From: Pseudomonas oryzihabitans
GTDB taxonomy: Bacteria; Pseudomonadota; Gammaproteobacteria; Pseudomonadales; Pseudomonadaceae
Direction of reading: 5' to 3'
DNA: 64,000 nt
Assembly: GCF_007665395.1 (NCBI RefSeq)
Contig: NZ_VDND01000008.1
Location: 186,001-250,000, forward strand
The notes beneath the pieces were generated by a model. That model ran no database searches and had not been told where the DNA came from. It worked only from the letters and a program-made list of their open reading frames with translations. The position numbers and the translations under genes are program-made. Shown here in pieces: positions 25,411 through 33,746 of this stretch; position 1 is the first letter of the stretch, and each line of letters opens with the position of its first letter.

Positions 25411-26388
25411 CTACTCGAAGCGAACGCGCGGATCGGCGAGGGTGTAGGACAGGTCCGCCAGGATCAGCCCGACGATGTAGAGCACCGAGCCGAGGAACAC
25501 CATGGTCCGGACCACGGCGAAATCCTGGCCGTTGATGGCATCGATGGTGTAGCTGCCCAGCCCGGGGATGCCGAAGAAGGACTCGGCGATCAGGCTGCCC
25601 ATGATCAGCAGCGGAATGGCCGAGACCACCCCGGTGAGGATCGGCAGCGCCGCATTACGCAGCACATGGCGCAGCAGCACCTGGCGCTCGGCCAGGCCCT
25701 TGGCCCGGGCGGTGCGCACATAGTCCTTGCCGATCTCCTCGAGAAACAGCGCGCGATAGAAACGCGCCTGGCTGCCGAGGCCGGAAACCACCGCCACCAG
25801 CACCGGCAACGCCAGAAAGCGCAGCAGGTTCCAGCCCTCCTCGTAGCCCGAATAGGGCACGAGGCGCAGGATCTTCGCGAACAGCCACTGGCCAGCGATG
25901 ATGTAGAACAGCGAAGAGATCGACAGCAGCAGCACGCAGAGCACCACCCCCCAGAAATCCAGCCGGGTGGCGCGGAAGAACACCAGCAGCAGGGCGAAGC
26001 CGATGCTGGCGGCGAGGCCCAGGACGAAGGTCGGCAGGGCCAGCGCCAGGCTCGGCCCGGCACGCTCGGCGATCTCCCGGCCGATGTCGCGACCACTGTC
26101 GGAGGTGCCGAAGTCGAACACCAGCAGGCTGGCCGACCGGTCGAAGAAGAGCGTGTCGGTGAAACGCTGCATCCCTTCACGGGTGGTATTGAGCAACAGG
26201 GGCTTGTCGTAGCCGTGCTCGGCCTTCCAGTCCTCGATGGCCTCGGCGGTGACGTATTTGCCGCCGATGGCCAGGCGCGCCATGTCATCCGGGGTGTTGA
26301 CGGTGAAGAACAGCACGAAGGTCAGCAGGTTGACGCCGATCAGGATGAGCACGCCGTAGGCCAGGCGCCGCAGCAGATAGCCGATCAT
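25411..26388 (-). CDS. yejB: Peptide ABC importer permease (YejB type)
   Basis: An inner-membrane protein of 325 residues; MIGYLLRRLAYGVLILIGVN begins the first helix and is typical of DppB/YejB permeases. The cytoplasmic coupling motif is DYVRTARAKGLAERQVLLRH; six helices are expected. The ATG at 26388 has GGAGGA upstream and overlaps the stop of the substrate-binding protein gene. Codons open upstream lie within that gene. Confidence 0.93.
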   Translation of the reverse strand: MIGYLLRRLAYGVLILIGVNLLTFVLFFTVNTPDDMARLAIGGKYVTAEAIEDWKAEHGYDKPLLLNTTREGMQRFTDTLFFDRSASLLVFDFGTSDSGRDIGREIAERAGPSLALALPTFVLGLAASIGFALLLVFFRATRLDFWGVVLCVLLLSISSLFYIIAGQWLFAKILRLVPYSGYEEGWNLLRFLALPVLVAVVSGLGSQARFYRALFLEEIGKDYVRTARAKGLAERQVLLRHVLRNAALPILTGVVSAIPLLIMGSLIAESFFGIPGLGSYTIDAINGQDFAVVRTMVFLGSVLYIVGLILADLSYTLADPRVRFE

Positions 26389-28610
26389 GGCCGGTCCTCC
26401 CGTGCCTGGTCGCCGAAGGCGGTCTGCCGCTCCCGGCGCCGGAGGATGCGCCAGGCCGGCCAGAACAGCAGCAGCGCCAGGCCCAGCAGCAACCCCAGCG
26501 GCCAGAGCAGCGGCTGGTTCCACTCCAGCACCTTGCGCTCGCGCAGGGTCGGGTCCACACGCAGGTAGCGCAGCTGGTCGCGCACCATCTGGGTCGGCTT
26601 TGCGTTGTAGACCCACTGCTGGTAGGCGCCGCCCGACAGCGGATTCCAACCGAACATCCAGGGCGCGTCCTGCTGCACGAGGGCAACCATGCGCCGGATG
26701 AGGGCGACCTTCTCTGGCCCGTCGTCGAGGCTCTTCATCTGTTCGAACAGCCGGTCGAACTCGGGATTGCTGTAGTTGCCGGCATTCTCGCCACCATGCC
26801 TGGCCTTGCCCTGGGGGCCGTAGAAGAGGAAGAGGAAGTTCTCGGCATCGGGGTAGTCGGCGTTCCAGCCCCAGAAGAAGATCTGCGCCGCGCCCTTGCG
26901 CATCTTGTCCTGGAACCTGTTGTAGTCGGAGCCGCGCAACTCCAGCTGGATGCCCAGCTTGGCGGTCTGCTGGCGCATCCAGTCGAACATGGCACTGTCG
27001 CCACTGGTCTGGGCATCGTACTGCAGGATCAGCGGCCGCCCGCTCTGGGCGTCACGACCGTCGGGATAACCGGCCTCGGCCAGCAGGCGTTGCGCCTCCT
27101 CGATCGGTCGTCGCTCGGGCTGGCCATTCACCAGGCGGTAGACCACCGGGTTGCTGCCCGCCGGCGGCGCCTCGTAGCCCAGCACGCCGGGCGGCAGCGG
27201 GCCATTGGCGACCAGGCCGTTGCCGTTGAGGAAGACGGTGATGTAGCTCTCCCAGTCGAAGGCGATGGACAGCGCCTGGCGCAACTTGCGATTGCGCACC
27301 TGCTGGTCGGGCGTGGCGCCCTGCCCCACCACCGGATCCAGCCAGTTGAAGCCCAGGTACCAGTTGGAAGCCTCCACCGCGGTCGGCAGCTTGAGGCCGC
27401 GCTCGCGATAGAGCTCGGCGGAATCGGCCGAATCGCCGGCGCGGGTACGCAGGGCCACACCGTATTCGCCGCGCTCGATCTGCGGTGCGTCGTAGTAGCC
27501 CTGGATGAACTTGCCCATCAGCGGCACGCCTTCCTTTTCCAGGCTGAACACCGCCCGGTCGATCAAGGGCATGAGTTTGCCGCAATCGTCCAGGCGGCCC
27601 TGCTGACGATCCTCGGCCTCGCCCTCGCAGGGATAGGGATCGGCGTGGTACGCGGGATTGCGCTCCAGCACATGTCGGCGGTTGGGGATGGATTCGGCCA
27701 GGCGATAGGGCCCGGTGCCCACCGGCCAGCTGTTGAAGCCGAGGTTGTGCTCGGTCATGCCCGGCTGGCTATAGAAGCGATCCGCCTCCCAGGGGATGGG
27801 CGCGGCGAAGGTCATGGCCAGCCAATAGTTGAACTGGGGGTACTTGCCCTTCACCCGCAGGCGCAGGGTGTGGTCGTCCAGCACCTCGACCCCGGGCAGG
27901 TCGCCCTGGCGCAGGTCCAGCCAGGGCAGCGGCGCGCCCTGGGGCAAGCCGGCGCGCAGGGTCTTGTCCTGGGCGCGCAGCCGGTCGCCGAACGCCTGCA
28001 TGCCGACCAGGTGCTCGGCGAAGATGCCGTAGCTGGGCGAAACCAGCCGCGGACTGGCCAGGCGGCGCAGGCCGTAGGCGTAGTCGGCGGCGGTCAGGGC
28101 GCGGGTAGCGGTCTCGGGAAAATCGGGGATCTGGTAGCGCTCGGCCAGGTCTTCCGGCTTGATCGGGAAATAGCGATAGTTACCCTGGGCGTCGCGGGCG
28201 AAGGCCGGATGGGGGGCGTAGCGGGCATCGCGCCGGATGGGAATGTCGTAGACGCTCTCGGCGATCTGCGCCGCGGGCGCCTCGTCGGGCAGGCGTTGGC
28301 CCTGGGCGTCCAGGTAATAGGGCGCCACCACCCGTTCCGCGCCCCGCGGGATCAGCTCGTAGGGCCGCTTGAAATAGTGATAGCCATACAGCGGTTCATA
28401 GATGTTGTAGGTGAAATTGGTCTCGTCCCCCGAATAGGAACTGGCCGGATCCAGGTATTTCGGCGAGCGGGTGGTGAAGGCGGTGTAGAGGGTATTCTGC
28501 CCCTCGGCCCCGGCGCGATAGGGGCTGTTGATCGGCGTGTCGCTTGGCGAGCAGCCCACGAGCGAAGAGAAGGCCGCCAGCAGTGCGGCTCGTCTGAAGA
28601 ATCTGGGCAT
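26385..28610 (-). CDS. yejA: Peptide ABC importer substrate-binding lipoprotein with C-terminal membrane helix (YejA type)
   Basis: A family 5 solute-binding protein of 741 residues from the ATG at 28610, supported by AGGA six bases upstream. A lipobox LVGC anchors it at the periplasmic side. Binding-domain motifs include YLDPASSYSGDETNFTYNIY and GFNSWPVGTGPYRLAES; FFWGWNADYPDAENFLFLFY is the usual C-terminal lobe signature. Unusually, about residues 705-725 form a second membrane helix (LLWPLGLLLGLALLLFWPAW) followed by an arginine-rich tail, so the protein may be anchored at both ends. It heads the operon yejA-B-E-F-GNAT-GNAT. Confidence 0.92.
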   Translation of the reverse strand: MPRFFRRAALLAAFSSLVGCSPSDTPINSPYRAGAEGQNTLYTAFTTRSPKYLDPASSYSGDETNFTYNIYEPLYGYHYFKRPYELIPRGAERVVAPYYLDAQGQRLPDEAPAAQIAESVYDIPIRRDARYAPHPAFARDAQGNYRYFPIKPEDLAERYQIPDFPETATRALTAADYAYGLRRLASPRLVSPSYGIFAEHLVGMQAFGDRLRAQDKTLRAGLPQGAPLPWLDLRQGDLPGVEVLDDHTLRLRVKGKYPQFNYWLAMTFAAPIPWEADRFYSQPGMTEHNLGFNSWPVGTGPYRLAESIPNRRHVLERNPAYHADPYPCEGEAEDRQQGRLDDCGKLMPLIDRAVFSLEKEGVPLMGKFIQGYYDAPQIERGEYGVALRTRAGDSADSAELYRERGLKLPTAVEASNWYLGFNWLDPVVGQGATPDQQVRNRKLRQALSIAFDWESYITVFLNGNGLVANGPLPPGVLGYEAPPAGSNPVVYRLVNGQPERRPIEEAQRLLAEAGYPDGRDAQSGRPLILQYDAQTSGDSAMFDWMRQQTAKLGIQLELRGSDYNRFQDKMRKGAAQIFFWGWNADYPDAENFLFLFYGPQGKARHGGENAGNYSNPEFDRLFEQMKSLDDGPEKVALIRRMVALVQQDAPWMFGWNPLSGGAYQQWVYNAKPTQMVRDQLRYLRVDPTLRERKVLEWNQPLLWPLGLLLGLALLLFWPAWRILRRRERQTAFGDQAREDRP

Positions 28611-28693
28611 CTCGTTCCTGCGCAAGGGGGCCTGATGGCATTTCCGCCACGACGGCTAAGCTTGAGCTATTTTCCCGCGAGGCGCAGCACACC

Positions 28694-29215
28694 ATGCAAT
28701 CCCGGAAAGATTTCGACAAGATCATCCACTGGTCCAGCCTGCAGGCCCCCGACGAGCCCGGCTATCCGGACAGTGACGAGCGCTTCTCCCTGGGCGCCGC
28801 CTTCGGCCGCCACTTCGGCTTCGCCCGCCTGGGTATCCACCATGAGCTGCTGCCACCCGGCCGGCGCACCTCGCGGCCCCATGCCGAGGCCACCGAGGAC
28901 GAATTCATCTATGTGATCGCGGGCCACCCCACCGCCTGGATCGACGGCCACGCCCATCGGCTGAAACCCGGTGACGGCGTCGGCTTCAAGGCCGGCGACG
29001 GCGTTACCCATACCTTCCTCAACGAGAGCACGGAGCCGGTGGAATTGCTGGTGGTGGGCGATACGCACCGCGCGGACAATCGGCTACACTATCCGCTGCA
29101 TCCGGACTTCACGGCCAGCCTGGGCGACAAGCAGTGGTTCGATTACCCAGAGCGGGAGCTGGGGCCGCATCCGGGTGAGGCAACGTTACCTGCCGAGGAT
29201 GAGGGCTGTCCGTGA
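28694..29215 (+). CDS. Cupin-domain protein
   Basis: A protein of 173 residues with a single double-stranded beta-helix domain. RPHAEATEDEFIYVIAG holds cupin motif 1 (H-x-E-E-type ligands H, E, E), GDGVGFKAGDGVTHTF motif 2 with its histidine. It probably binds a metal; the substrate is unknown. The last residues, WFDYPERELG, are common in cupins linked to sugar or transcription functions. The TGA overlaps the GTG of the following acetyltransferase gene, and the gene is divergent from yejA across 83 bases. Confidence 0.85.
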   Translation: MQSRKDFDKIIHWSSLQAPDEPGYPDSDERFSLGAAFGRHFGFARLGIHHELLPPGRRTSRPHAEATEDEFIYVIAGHPTAWIDGHAHRLKPGDGVGFKAGDGVTHTFLNESTEPVELLVVGDTHRADNRLHYPLHPDFTASLGDKQWFDYPERELGPHPGEATLPAEDEGCP

Positions 29216-30030
29216 ATCCACTAAGACTCCCCGCCTCCATTCGTGCCAATGCGGGCCTGCTCACCCAACTGCAGCTGGCGCCCGATACTTGCCTTACCTA
29301 TGGCAAGCGCTGGGTAGCCATCCGCACACCGGACTGTCCGGATTACTACTTCGGCAACTACCTGCTGCTGGACCAGTGCCCCACCACCGAGCAGCTAGCC
29401 GATTGGTCAGCCGGTTTCGAAGGCCTGTTGGGTAGTCCGGGATCCTTGGCTCATCGTGCGTTCGTCTGGCCAGAGCCGCAGGTGGAATTACCCCCGGCGA
29501 ACCTGCCCGGCGGCTACGATTATCTGCGCCTGGTCTCGATGCGCCTGGCAGCCGACGCCGTACCCCTAGCTCCGGCGCTCCCTGAAGGTCTGCACATCCA
29601 CCGCTTCGAGCGCGCCTTCGATTGGCAGCAGTGGCAGGAGCTGCAAGCCGACGTCACCCCAGGCGCCGAACACTCCGAGGCCCAACGGCGCTATCTGGAC
29701 TACCAGGCCCGGCGCTACCGCTCGCTGTGTGACAGCGGTCTGGGCGACTGGTGGGGTGTCTTCGCTGGCGAGGAGTTGCTGGCCTATCTCGGCCTCTATC
29801 GCCTCGGTCCACTGGGTCGCTTCCAGGCCGTCACCACCCGCCCGGACTGGCGCCGCCGCGGCCTCTGCCAGGCTCTGCTCGGCACGGTGCTCTGGCAGCA
29901 ACGCCAGAGGGTGGAAGCCTTCGTGATCGTCGCCGAGGATGGGCATCAGGCTCAGCGGCTCTATGCCAAGGCGGGTTTCGTCATGGAGGGCGGGATAGGT
30001 ACCTTGCTGCGGACGGGTGCGGGCGGTTAG
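29212..30030 (+). CDS. GNAT-family acetyltransferase
   Basis: A protein of 272 residues starting at GTG 29212 inside a GTGA overlap with the cupin gene. The N-terminal 130 residues (YGKRWVAIRTPDCPDYYFGN) are of unrecognised fold; the C-terminal half is a GNAT domain with WGVFAGEELLAYLGLYRLG, the acetyl-CoA loop TRPDWRRRGLCQALLGTVLW and EDGHQAQRLYAKAGF. The substrate is unknown. Overlap with the cupin gene suggests joint expression. Repeats rather than a terminator follow. Confidence 0.85.
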   Translation: MNPLRLPASIRANAGLLTQLQLAPDTCLTYGKRWVAIRTPDCPDYYFGNYLLLDQCPTTEQLADWSAGFEGLLGSPGSLAHRAFVWPEPQVELPPANLPGGYDYLRLVSMRLAADAVPLAPALPEGLHIHRFERAFDWQQWQELQADVTPGAEHSEAQRRYLDYQARRYRSLCDSGLGDWWGVFAGEELLAYLGLYRLGPLGRFQAVTTRPDWRRRGLCQALLGTVLWQQRQRVEAFVIVAEDGHQAQRLYAKAGFVMEGGIGTLLRTGAGG

Positions 30031-30088
30031 GCAGGTAGCTCTTTCGCTCCAGATGACAGCGGGAATCGCTGCCATGGCGGCGATAGAG

Positions 30089-30326
30089 CGTAGGTTGGGT
30101 TGAGACGGCTCCATCGTCGAAGCCCAACATTGTCGGCCCCCGAGGCGATGTTGGGCTTCGCTGCGCTCAACCCAACCTACGACGGCCCGTAGGAGCGGCC
30201 GCGTCGGAGGACCACACTGAGCAACGAACAGAGACTTCGCGTGGAAAACGCTGCGCGGTTTTCCACCCTACATGGGGCTTCCCGCTACTTCCCCCTCTCC
30301 CTCTGGGAGAGGGCCGGGGTGAGGGT
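30089..30326. repeat. Palindromic repeat cluster (M3, M1, M2) between GNAT gene and aroQ
   Basis: In this 357-base stretch without genes M3 spans 30089-30181 (GTAGGTTGGGTTGAGACGG to its complement), followed by a REP-like half GTAGGAGCGGCCGCGTC, M1 at 30241-30266 and M2 at 30291-30326 (CCCTCTCCC with GGGAGAGGG, here in inverted orientation relative to 19465). No coding sequence or promoter was seen in the remaining bases. Confidence 0.88.
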
Positions 30327-30387
30327 CGCCCCACGAAAAAGCCCCGGCATGGCAAGGGCTTGCTGGGAGCAGAACACCGAGTCCTCG

Positions 30388-30831
30388 CTACCGCCGAGCC
30401 TGGGCCGCACTTACCGCCGCGCGCAGTGCCAGCAGGTAGCTGTCCACGCCGAAGCCGGCGATCTGGCCCAGGACGATCTCGGCGAAGACCGAGTGATGGC
30501 GGAAGCTCTCTCGCGCATGGATGTTGGACATGTGTAGTTCCACCACCGGCACGGTGAGGATCGCCAGGGCGTCGCGGATGCCGTAGCTGTAGTGGGTCCA
30601 GGCACCGGCATTGATGAGCACGGCATCGACGCCCTCCTCGTAGCCCTGGTGGATACGCTCGACCATCGCGCCCTCGTGGTTGCTCTGGAAGCTTTCCACC
30701 TCGACGCCCAGTTCCGCGCCTAGGGTGGCCAGCCTGGCGTCGATCTCGGCAAGGGTCACGGTGCCGTACTGGATGGGGTCGCGCTTGCCGAACATGTTGT
30801 GGTTGATACCGTGCAACATCAGGATCTTCAT
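30388..30831 (-). CDS. aroQ: Type II 3-dehydroquinate dehydratase, divergent member
   Basis: A protein of 147 residues. It dehydrates 3-dehydroquinate to 3-dehydroshikimate. Catalytic Y22 (DPIQYG), N74 (INAGAWTHYSYGIRDAL), H100 (VELHMSNIHARESFRHHS) and R111 are present. The usual N-terminal GPNLNLLGxREP is replaced by HGINHNMFGKRDP, and P-G-A-Y-T-H by A-G-A-W-T-H, so this is not the standard housekeeping AroQ. It ends a six-gene operon eight bases after shikimate dehydrogenase, which suggests quinate/shikimate-type catabolism rather than aromatic biosynthesis. Confidence 0.88.
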   Translation of the reverse strand: MKILMLHGINHNMFGKRDPIQYGTVTLAEIDARLATLGAELGVEVESFQSNHEGAMVERIHQGYEEGVDAVLINAGAWTHYSYGIRDALAILTVPVVELHMSNIHARESFRHHSVFAEIVLGQIAGFGVDSYLLALRAAVSAAQARR

Positions 30832-30839
30832 GGGTCCGC

Positions 30840-31658
30840 TCACTGCAGAGGAATGGTCAGCTGGTCGATGACCGGCCGCGTCTCGGGGCGCACACCGCGC
30901 CACCAGGCGAAGGCTTCGGCCGCCTGTTCCACCAGCATACCCACCCCGTCGGCCAGTTGCGCCACGCCCTGCTCCTGCGCCAGCCGCAGGAAGGGCGTCA
31001 ACCCCTTGCCATAGGCCAGTTCGTAGGCCAACGCCGCCTCGGCGAAGACGCCTGCCGGCACCGGCGGCAACTCGCCGACCAGACTGGCCGAGGTGGCGTT
31101 GATCACCAGGTCGAATCTCTCCCCCTCCAGGGCCTCGTAGCTGTGCACACTCAGCAACGGATGCCCGATCTCCTGGGCGAGCCCAGCGGCCTTCTGCCCA
31201 TCGCGATTGACCATCACCAACTGCGCTGGTCCAGCCGCGAGGAAGGGCAACAGGGCACCCCGTACCGCACCACCGGCGCCCAGCAAGAGCACCCGCTTCC
31301 CGGCCAGCGGCTGGCCGAGGTTGACCTCGATGTCGCGCAGCAGACCGATACCATCGAAGTTCTCCGCCAAAATGCGCTCACCCTCGAACTTCAGCGCATT
31401 GGCCGCCTTCGCCAGGCGCGCCCGCTCGCTGGGCTCGGTGGCCAGCTGGAAAGCCTGCAGCTTGAAGGGCGCCGTGATGTTCAGGCCCCGCCCGCCCTGG
31501 GCGCGAAAGCGCTGCACGTCGCCGGCGAAATCCTCCAGCGAGCCCTCGATGGCGCCGTATTCCAGGTCCTGCCCGGTGGTACTGGCGAACAGCCCATGGA
31601 TGAGGGGCGACTTGGTGTGGTTGATCGGACGGCCGATCACCGCGTATTGGTCGGTCAT
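30840..31658 (-). CDS. aroE: Shikimate/quinate dehydrogenase (AroE family)
   Basis: A protein of 272 residues that reduces 3-dehydroshikimate or oxidises shikimate or quinate with NAD(P). YAVIGRPINHTKSPLIHGLF is the substrate-binding N-terminus, LNITAPFKLQAF carries the catalytic lysine, ENFDGIGLLRD the aspartate, LLLGAGGAVRGALLPFL the nucleotide loop and VINATSASL a conserved turn. The ATG overlaps the stop of the CoA-transferase gene. Its location outside any biosynthetic operon suggests a specialised paralogue. Confidence 0.92.
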   Translation of the reverse strand: MTDQYAVIGRPINHTKSPLIHGLFASTTGQDLEYGAIEGSLEDFAGDVQRFRAQGGRGLNITAPFKLQAFQLATEPSERARLAKAANALKFEGERILAENFDGIGLLRDIEVNLGQPLAGKRVLLLGAGGAVRGALLPFLAAGPAQLVMVNRDGQKAAGLAQEIGHPLLSVHSYEALEGERFDLVINATSASLVGELPPVPAGVFAEAALAYELAYGKGLTPFLRLAQEQGVAQLADGVGMLVEQAAEAFAWWRGVRPETRPVIDQLTIPLQ

Positions 31659-32887
31659 GCCGGCAGCTCCTGGGTGAAGAGCACGCCGTCGGCCTGCAGC
31701 CGGGCGATCTCTTCCTCGCTATAGCCGAGGCTCTCGGCCACGGCGACGTTGTGTTCACCAAGGTCCGGCGCCACCTGCTGGATGGTGGTGTCGCAGTCGG
31801 AAAAGCGGAACGGCAGATTGGGCATGCGCAAGGTACCGAAGCGCGGGTGTTGCTGTTCCTGGATCATGCCGCGGGCCTTGATCTGCGGATCCTCGATCAC
31901 CTCGTCGATGCGCTGCACCTTGGCGCAGGGCACGTCGATCTCGTCGAGCAGCGCCAGTAGCCGCGCGACCGGATTGGCCGCCACCCAGGCCTTGACGATG
32001 GGCAGGATGGCTTCGCGATGGGCGTTGCGGCCGGTGGAACTGTGGAAACGAACGTCGCTGCCGAAGCCCGGCTGGCCGGCATCCTGTTCCACCAGCGCGG
32101 CGAAGCGCTTCCAGGACTCGTCCACCTGGGCGGCGATGACCAGGTCGCCGTCCTGGGCGCGGAACACGCCATAGAGGGTCGAGGTCGGCATGTCGTGGCC
32201 GGTCTGCTGCGGCAGGATCTCGCCGCCGGACAGGGTGTAGCACTGCACGGCGTATTCGTGCATGGAGACCAGGGTGTCGTACAGCGCCATGTCGATGTGC
32301 TGGCCGCGCCCGCTGGTGACCCGCCCCAGCAGTGCCGCGTTGATGGCGGCCACCGCATGGGCGCCGGTGTACATGTCGCCCAGGGAGATGCGCAGCAGCG
32401 GCGGTGCCTCGCCGGGCGTGCCGACCATCTGCATGATGCCGCTCTTGGCCTCGGCGATCAGGCCGAAGCCGGCACGGTGGGCATCGGGGCCGGTATGGCC
32501 ATAGGCGGAAATCGAGCAGTACACCAGCCGTGGATTGCGCGCCGACAACTCCTGGTAGCCCAGGCCGAGCTTGTCCAGGGCGCCGGGACGGTAGTTCTCG
32601 ATGAAGACGTCGGCGCTGTCGCACAGCTGCTGCATGAAGGCCTTGCCGCGCGGGTCCTTCATGTTGACGCTGACGCCCTGCTTGCCCATGTTGAGTTGCA
32701 GGAAGTAGCCGCTCTGCTGGTCGTCGAGGACGAAGGCGTGCTGGCGACCGGCATCACCGCTGCCGGGGCGCTCCACCTTGATCACCTCGGCGCCCAGGGC
32801 CGCCAGGCAGCGCCCGACGTAGGGGCCGGCGAGAAAGTGGCTGTAGTCGATGACTCTCAGGCCTTGCAGGGGGAGTGGCTGGCTCAT
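31655..32887 (-). CDS. Family III CoA-transferase (CaiB/BaiF type)
   Basis: A protein of 410 residues. LPLQGLRVIDYSHFLAGPYV starts the domain, GAEVIKVERPGSGD is the CoA-binding loop, and the catalytic aspartate is in RISLGDMYTGAHA. FIENYRPGALDKLGLGYQEL and GRGQHIDMALYDTLVSMHEY are typical. The family moves CoA from an acyl-CoA donor to a carboxylic acid. Its MaoC hydratase neighbour suggests activation and hydration of an unsaturated or dicarboxylic acid, as in itaconate or mesaconate use, but the acid is unknown. The ATG at 32887 overlaps the MaoC stop. Confidence 0.93.
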   Translation of the reverse strand: MSQPLPLQGLRVIDYSHFLAGPYVGRCLAALGAEVIKVERPGSGDAGRQHAFVLDDQQSGYFLQLNMGKQGVSVNMKDPRGKAFMQQLCDSADVFIENYRPGALDKLGLGYQELSARNPRLVYCSISAYGHTGPDAHRAGFGLIAEAKSGIMQMVGTPGEAPPLLRISLGDMYTGAHAVAAINAALLGRVTSGRGQHIDMALYDTLVSMHEYAVQCYTLSGGEILPQQTGHDMPTSTLYGVFRAQDGDLVIAAQVDESWKRFAALVEQDAGQPGFGSDVRFHSSTGRNAHREAILPIVKAWVAANPVARLLALLDEIDVPCAKVQRIDEVIEDPQIKARGMIQEQQHPRFGTLRMPNLPFRFSDCDTTIQQVAPDLGEHNVAVAESLGYSEEEIARLQADGVLFTQELPA

Positions 32888-33354
32888 ACGGTGCCCTCCC
32901 GCCGCGGCACCATCAGCCGGTGCTCGCCGCGCTGGACGACCTCGCCCTTCTGGTTGATCAGCTCGGACGGCAGCACCACGATGCCCCAGCCCGGCTTGCT
33001 CTTGCTCGGACGCATGGCGCCAACGCGCAGCTTCACGTGCAACTCGTCGCCGACGCGGATCGGCAGGAGGAAATCCCAGGTCCAGCCCAGCGACATCCCC
33101 GGCAGGAAGCGATAGTCGCACTGGGTCTTGAGCCCGTCGGCGATGGACAGCCCCATCAGCCCATGGGCGACCAGGCCGCCGAAGTGACTGGCGTTGGCAT
33201 AGGCCTCGTCGACGTGGACCGGGGTGTGGTCGCCGGTGAGGTCGGCATAGGCCAGGATGCGTTCCTTGGTGACCTGGTACGTCGGCGTGATCGCCTCGTC
33301 GCCTTCGCGGGCGTCCTCGAAGTATTTTTCTTGTAGGGTCATGGTCGCTGTCAC
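32884..33354 (-). CDS. MaoC-like acyl-CoA hydratase
   Basis: A hot-dog-fold protein of 156 residues. The hydratase motif is YADLTGDHTPVHVDEAYA with the catalytic aspartate and histidine, then FGGLVAHGLMGLSIADGL. It probably adds water to an enoyl-CoA made by the neighbouring CoA-transferase. The start is GTG 33354 in a GTGA overlap with the VOC gene; the ATG at 33342 is the alternative. It is related in type to itaconyl-CoA hydratases but the substrate is not shown by sequence. Confidence 0.88.
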   Translation of the reverse strand: MTATMTLQEKYFEDAREGDEAITPTYQVTKERILAYADLTGDHTPVHVDEAYANASHFGGLVAHGLMGLSIADGLKTQCDYRFLPGMSLGWTWDFLLPIRVGDELHVKLRVGAMRPSKSKPGWGIVVLPSELINQKGEVVQRGEHRLMVPRREGTV

Positions 33355-33746
33355 TCGGTTTGACGGGCATTGACGGCCAGGGCGTCGTGCACGGCGCTGG
33401 CCGGCACGGCCTGGATGAATTCCAGCGCCAGCCCATCGGGCAGGCGCAACCAGTTATGGCCCTGGGGCATTTCCTCCACGCCGGCGAAGCGGCGCGCGGC
33501 GGCCAGGGCGGCCTCGACGTCCTCGCACATCAGCCCCAGGTGACCCAGGCGCCCTTCGGGGCCGGCGAAGTCCGGCTTGCTCATGAACTGCATGCCGCCC
33601 AGCGTCCAGTACTGGGTGGGCTCCTCCAGCGTGCCGTGCACCTCGCGCAGGGTCATGCCGAACACCTCGTGGAAGAAGCGGATGTGCCAGTGGATGTCCT
33701 TCACCCAGATGGCCACGTGTTCCAGATAGGCCTTGGGAATGCTCAT
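33351..33746 (-). CDS. VOC-family (glyoxalase-like) protein
   Basis: A protein of 131 residues with the two beta-alpha-beta-beta-beta repeats of the vicinal-oxygen-chelate fold: LEHVAIWVKDIHWHIRFFHE and GHLGLMCEDVEAALAAARRF. Metal-ligand candidates are the histidine in LEHVAI, glutamate in LEEP or LALEF and the histidine in GHLGL. It may be an isomerase, epimerase or dioxygenase of the pathway; an itaconate cluster in P. aeruginosa also has a VOC gene. It overlaps both neighbours by 4 bases. Confidence 0.85.
   Translation of the reverse strand: MSIPKAYLEHVAIWVKDIHWHIRFFHEVFGMTLREVHGTLEEPTQYWTLGGMQFMSKPDFAGPEGRLGHLGLMCEDVEAALAAARRFAGVEEMPQGHNWLRLPDGLALEFIQAVPASAVHDALAVNARQTE

Noticed and set aside
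26796..28916. Long plus-strand open frame opposite yejA
   Set aside because: Antisense shadow of the binding-protein gene; no signal peptide, domain or start site.
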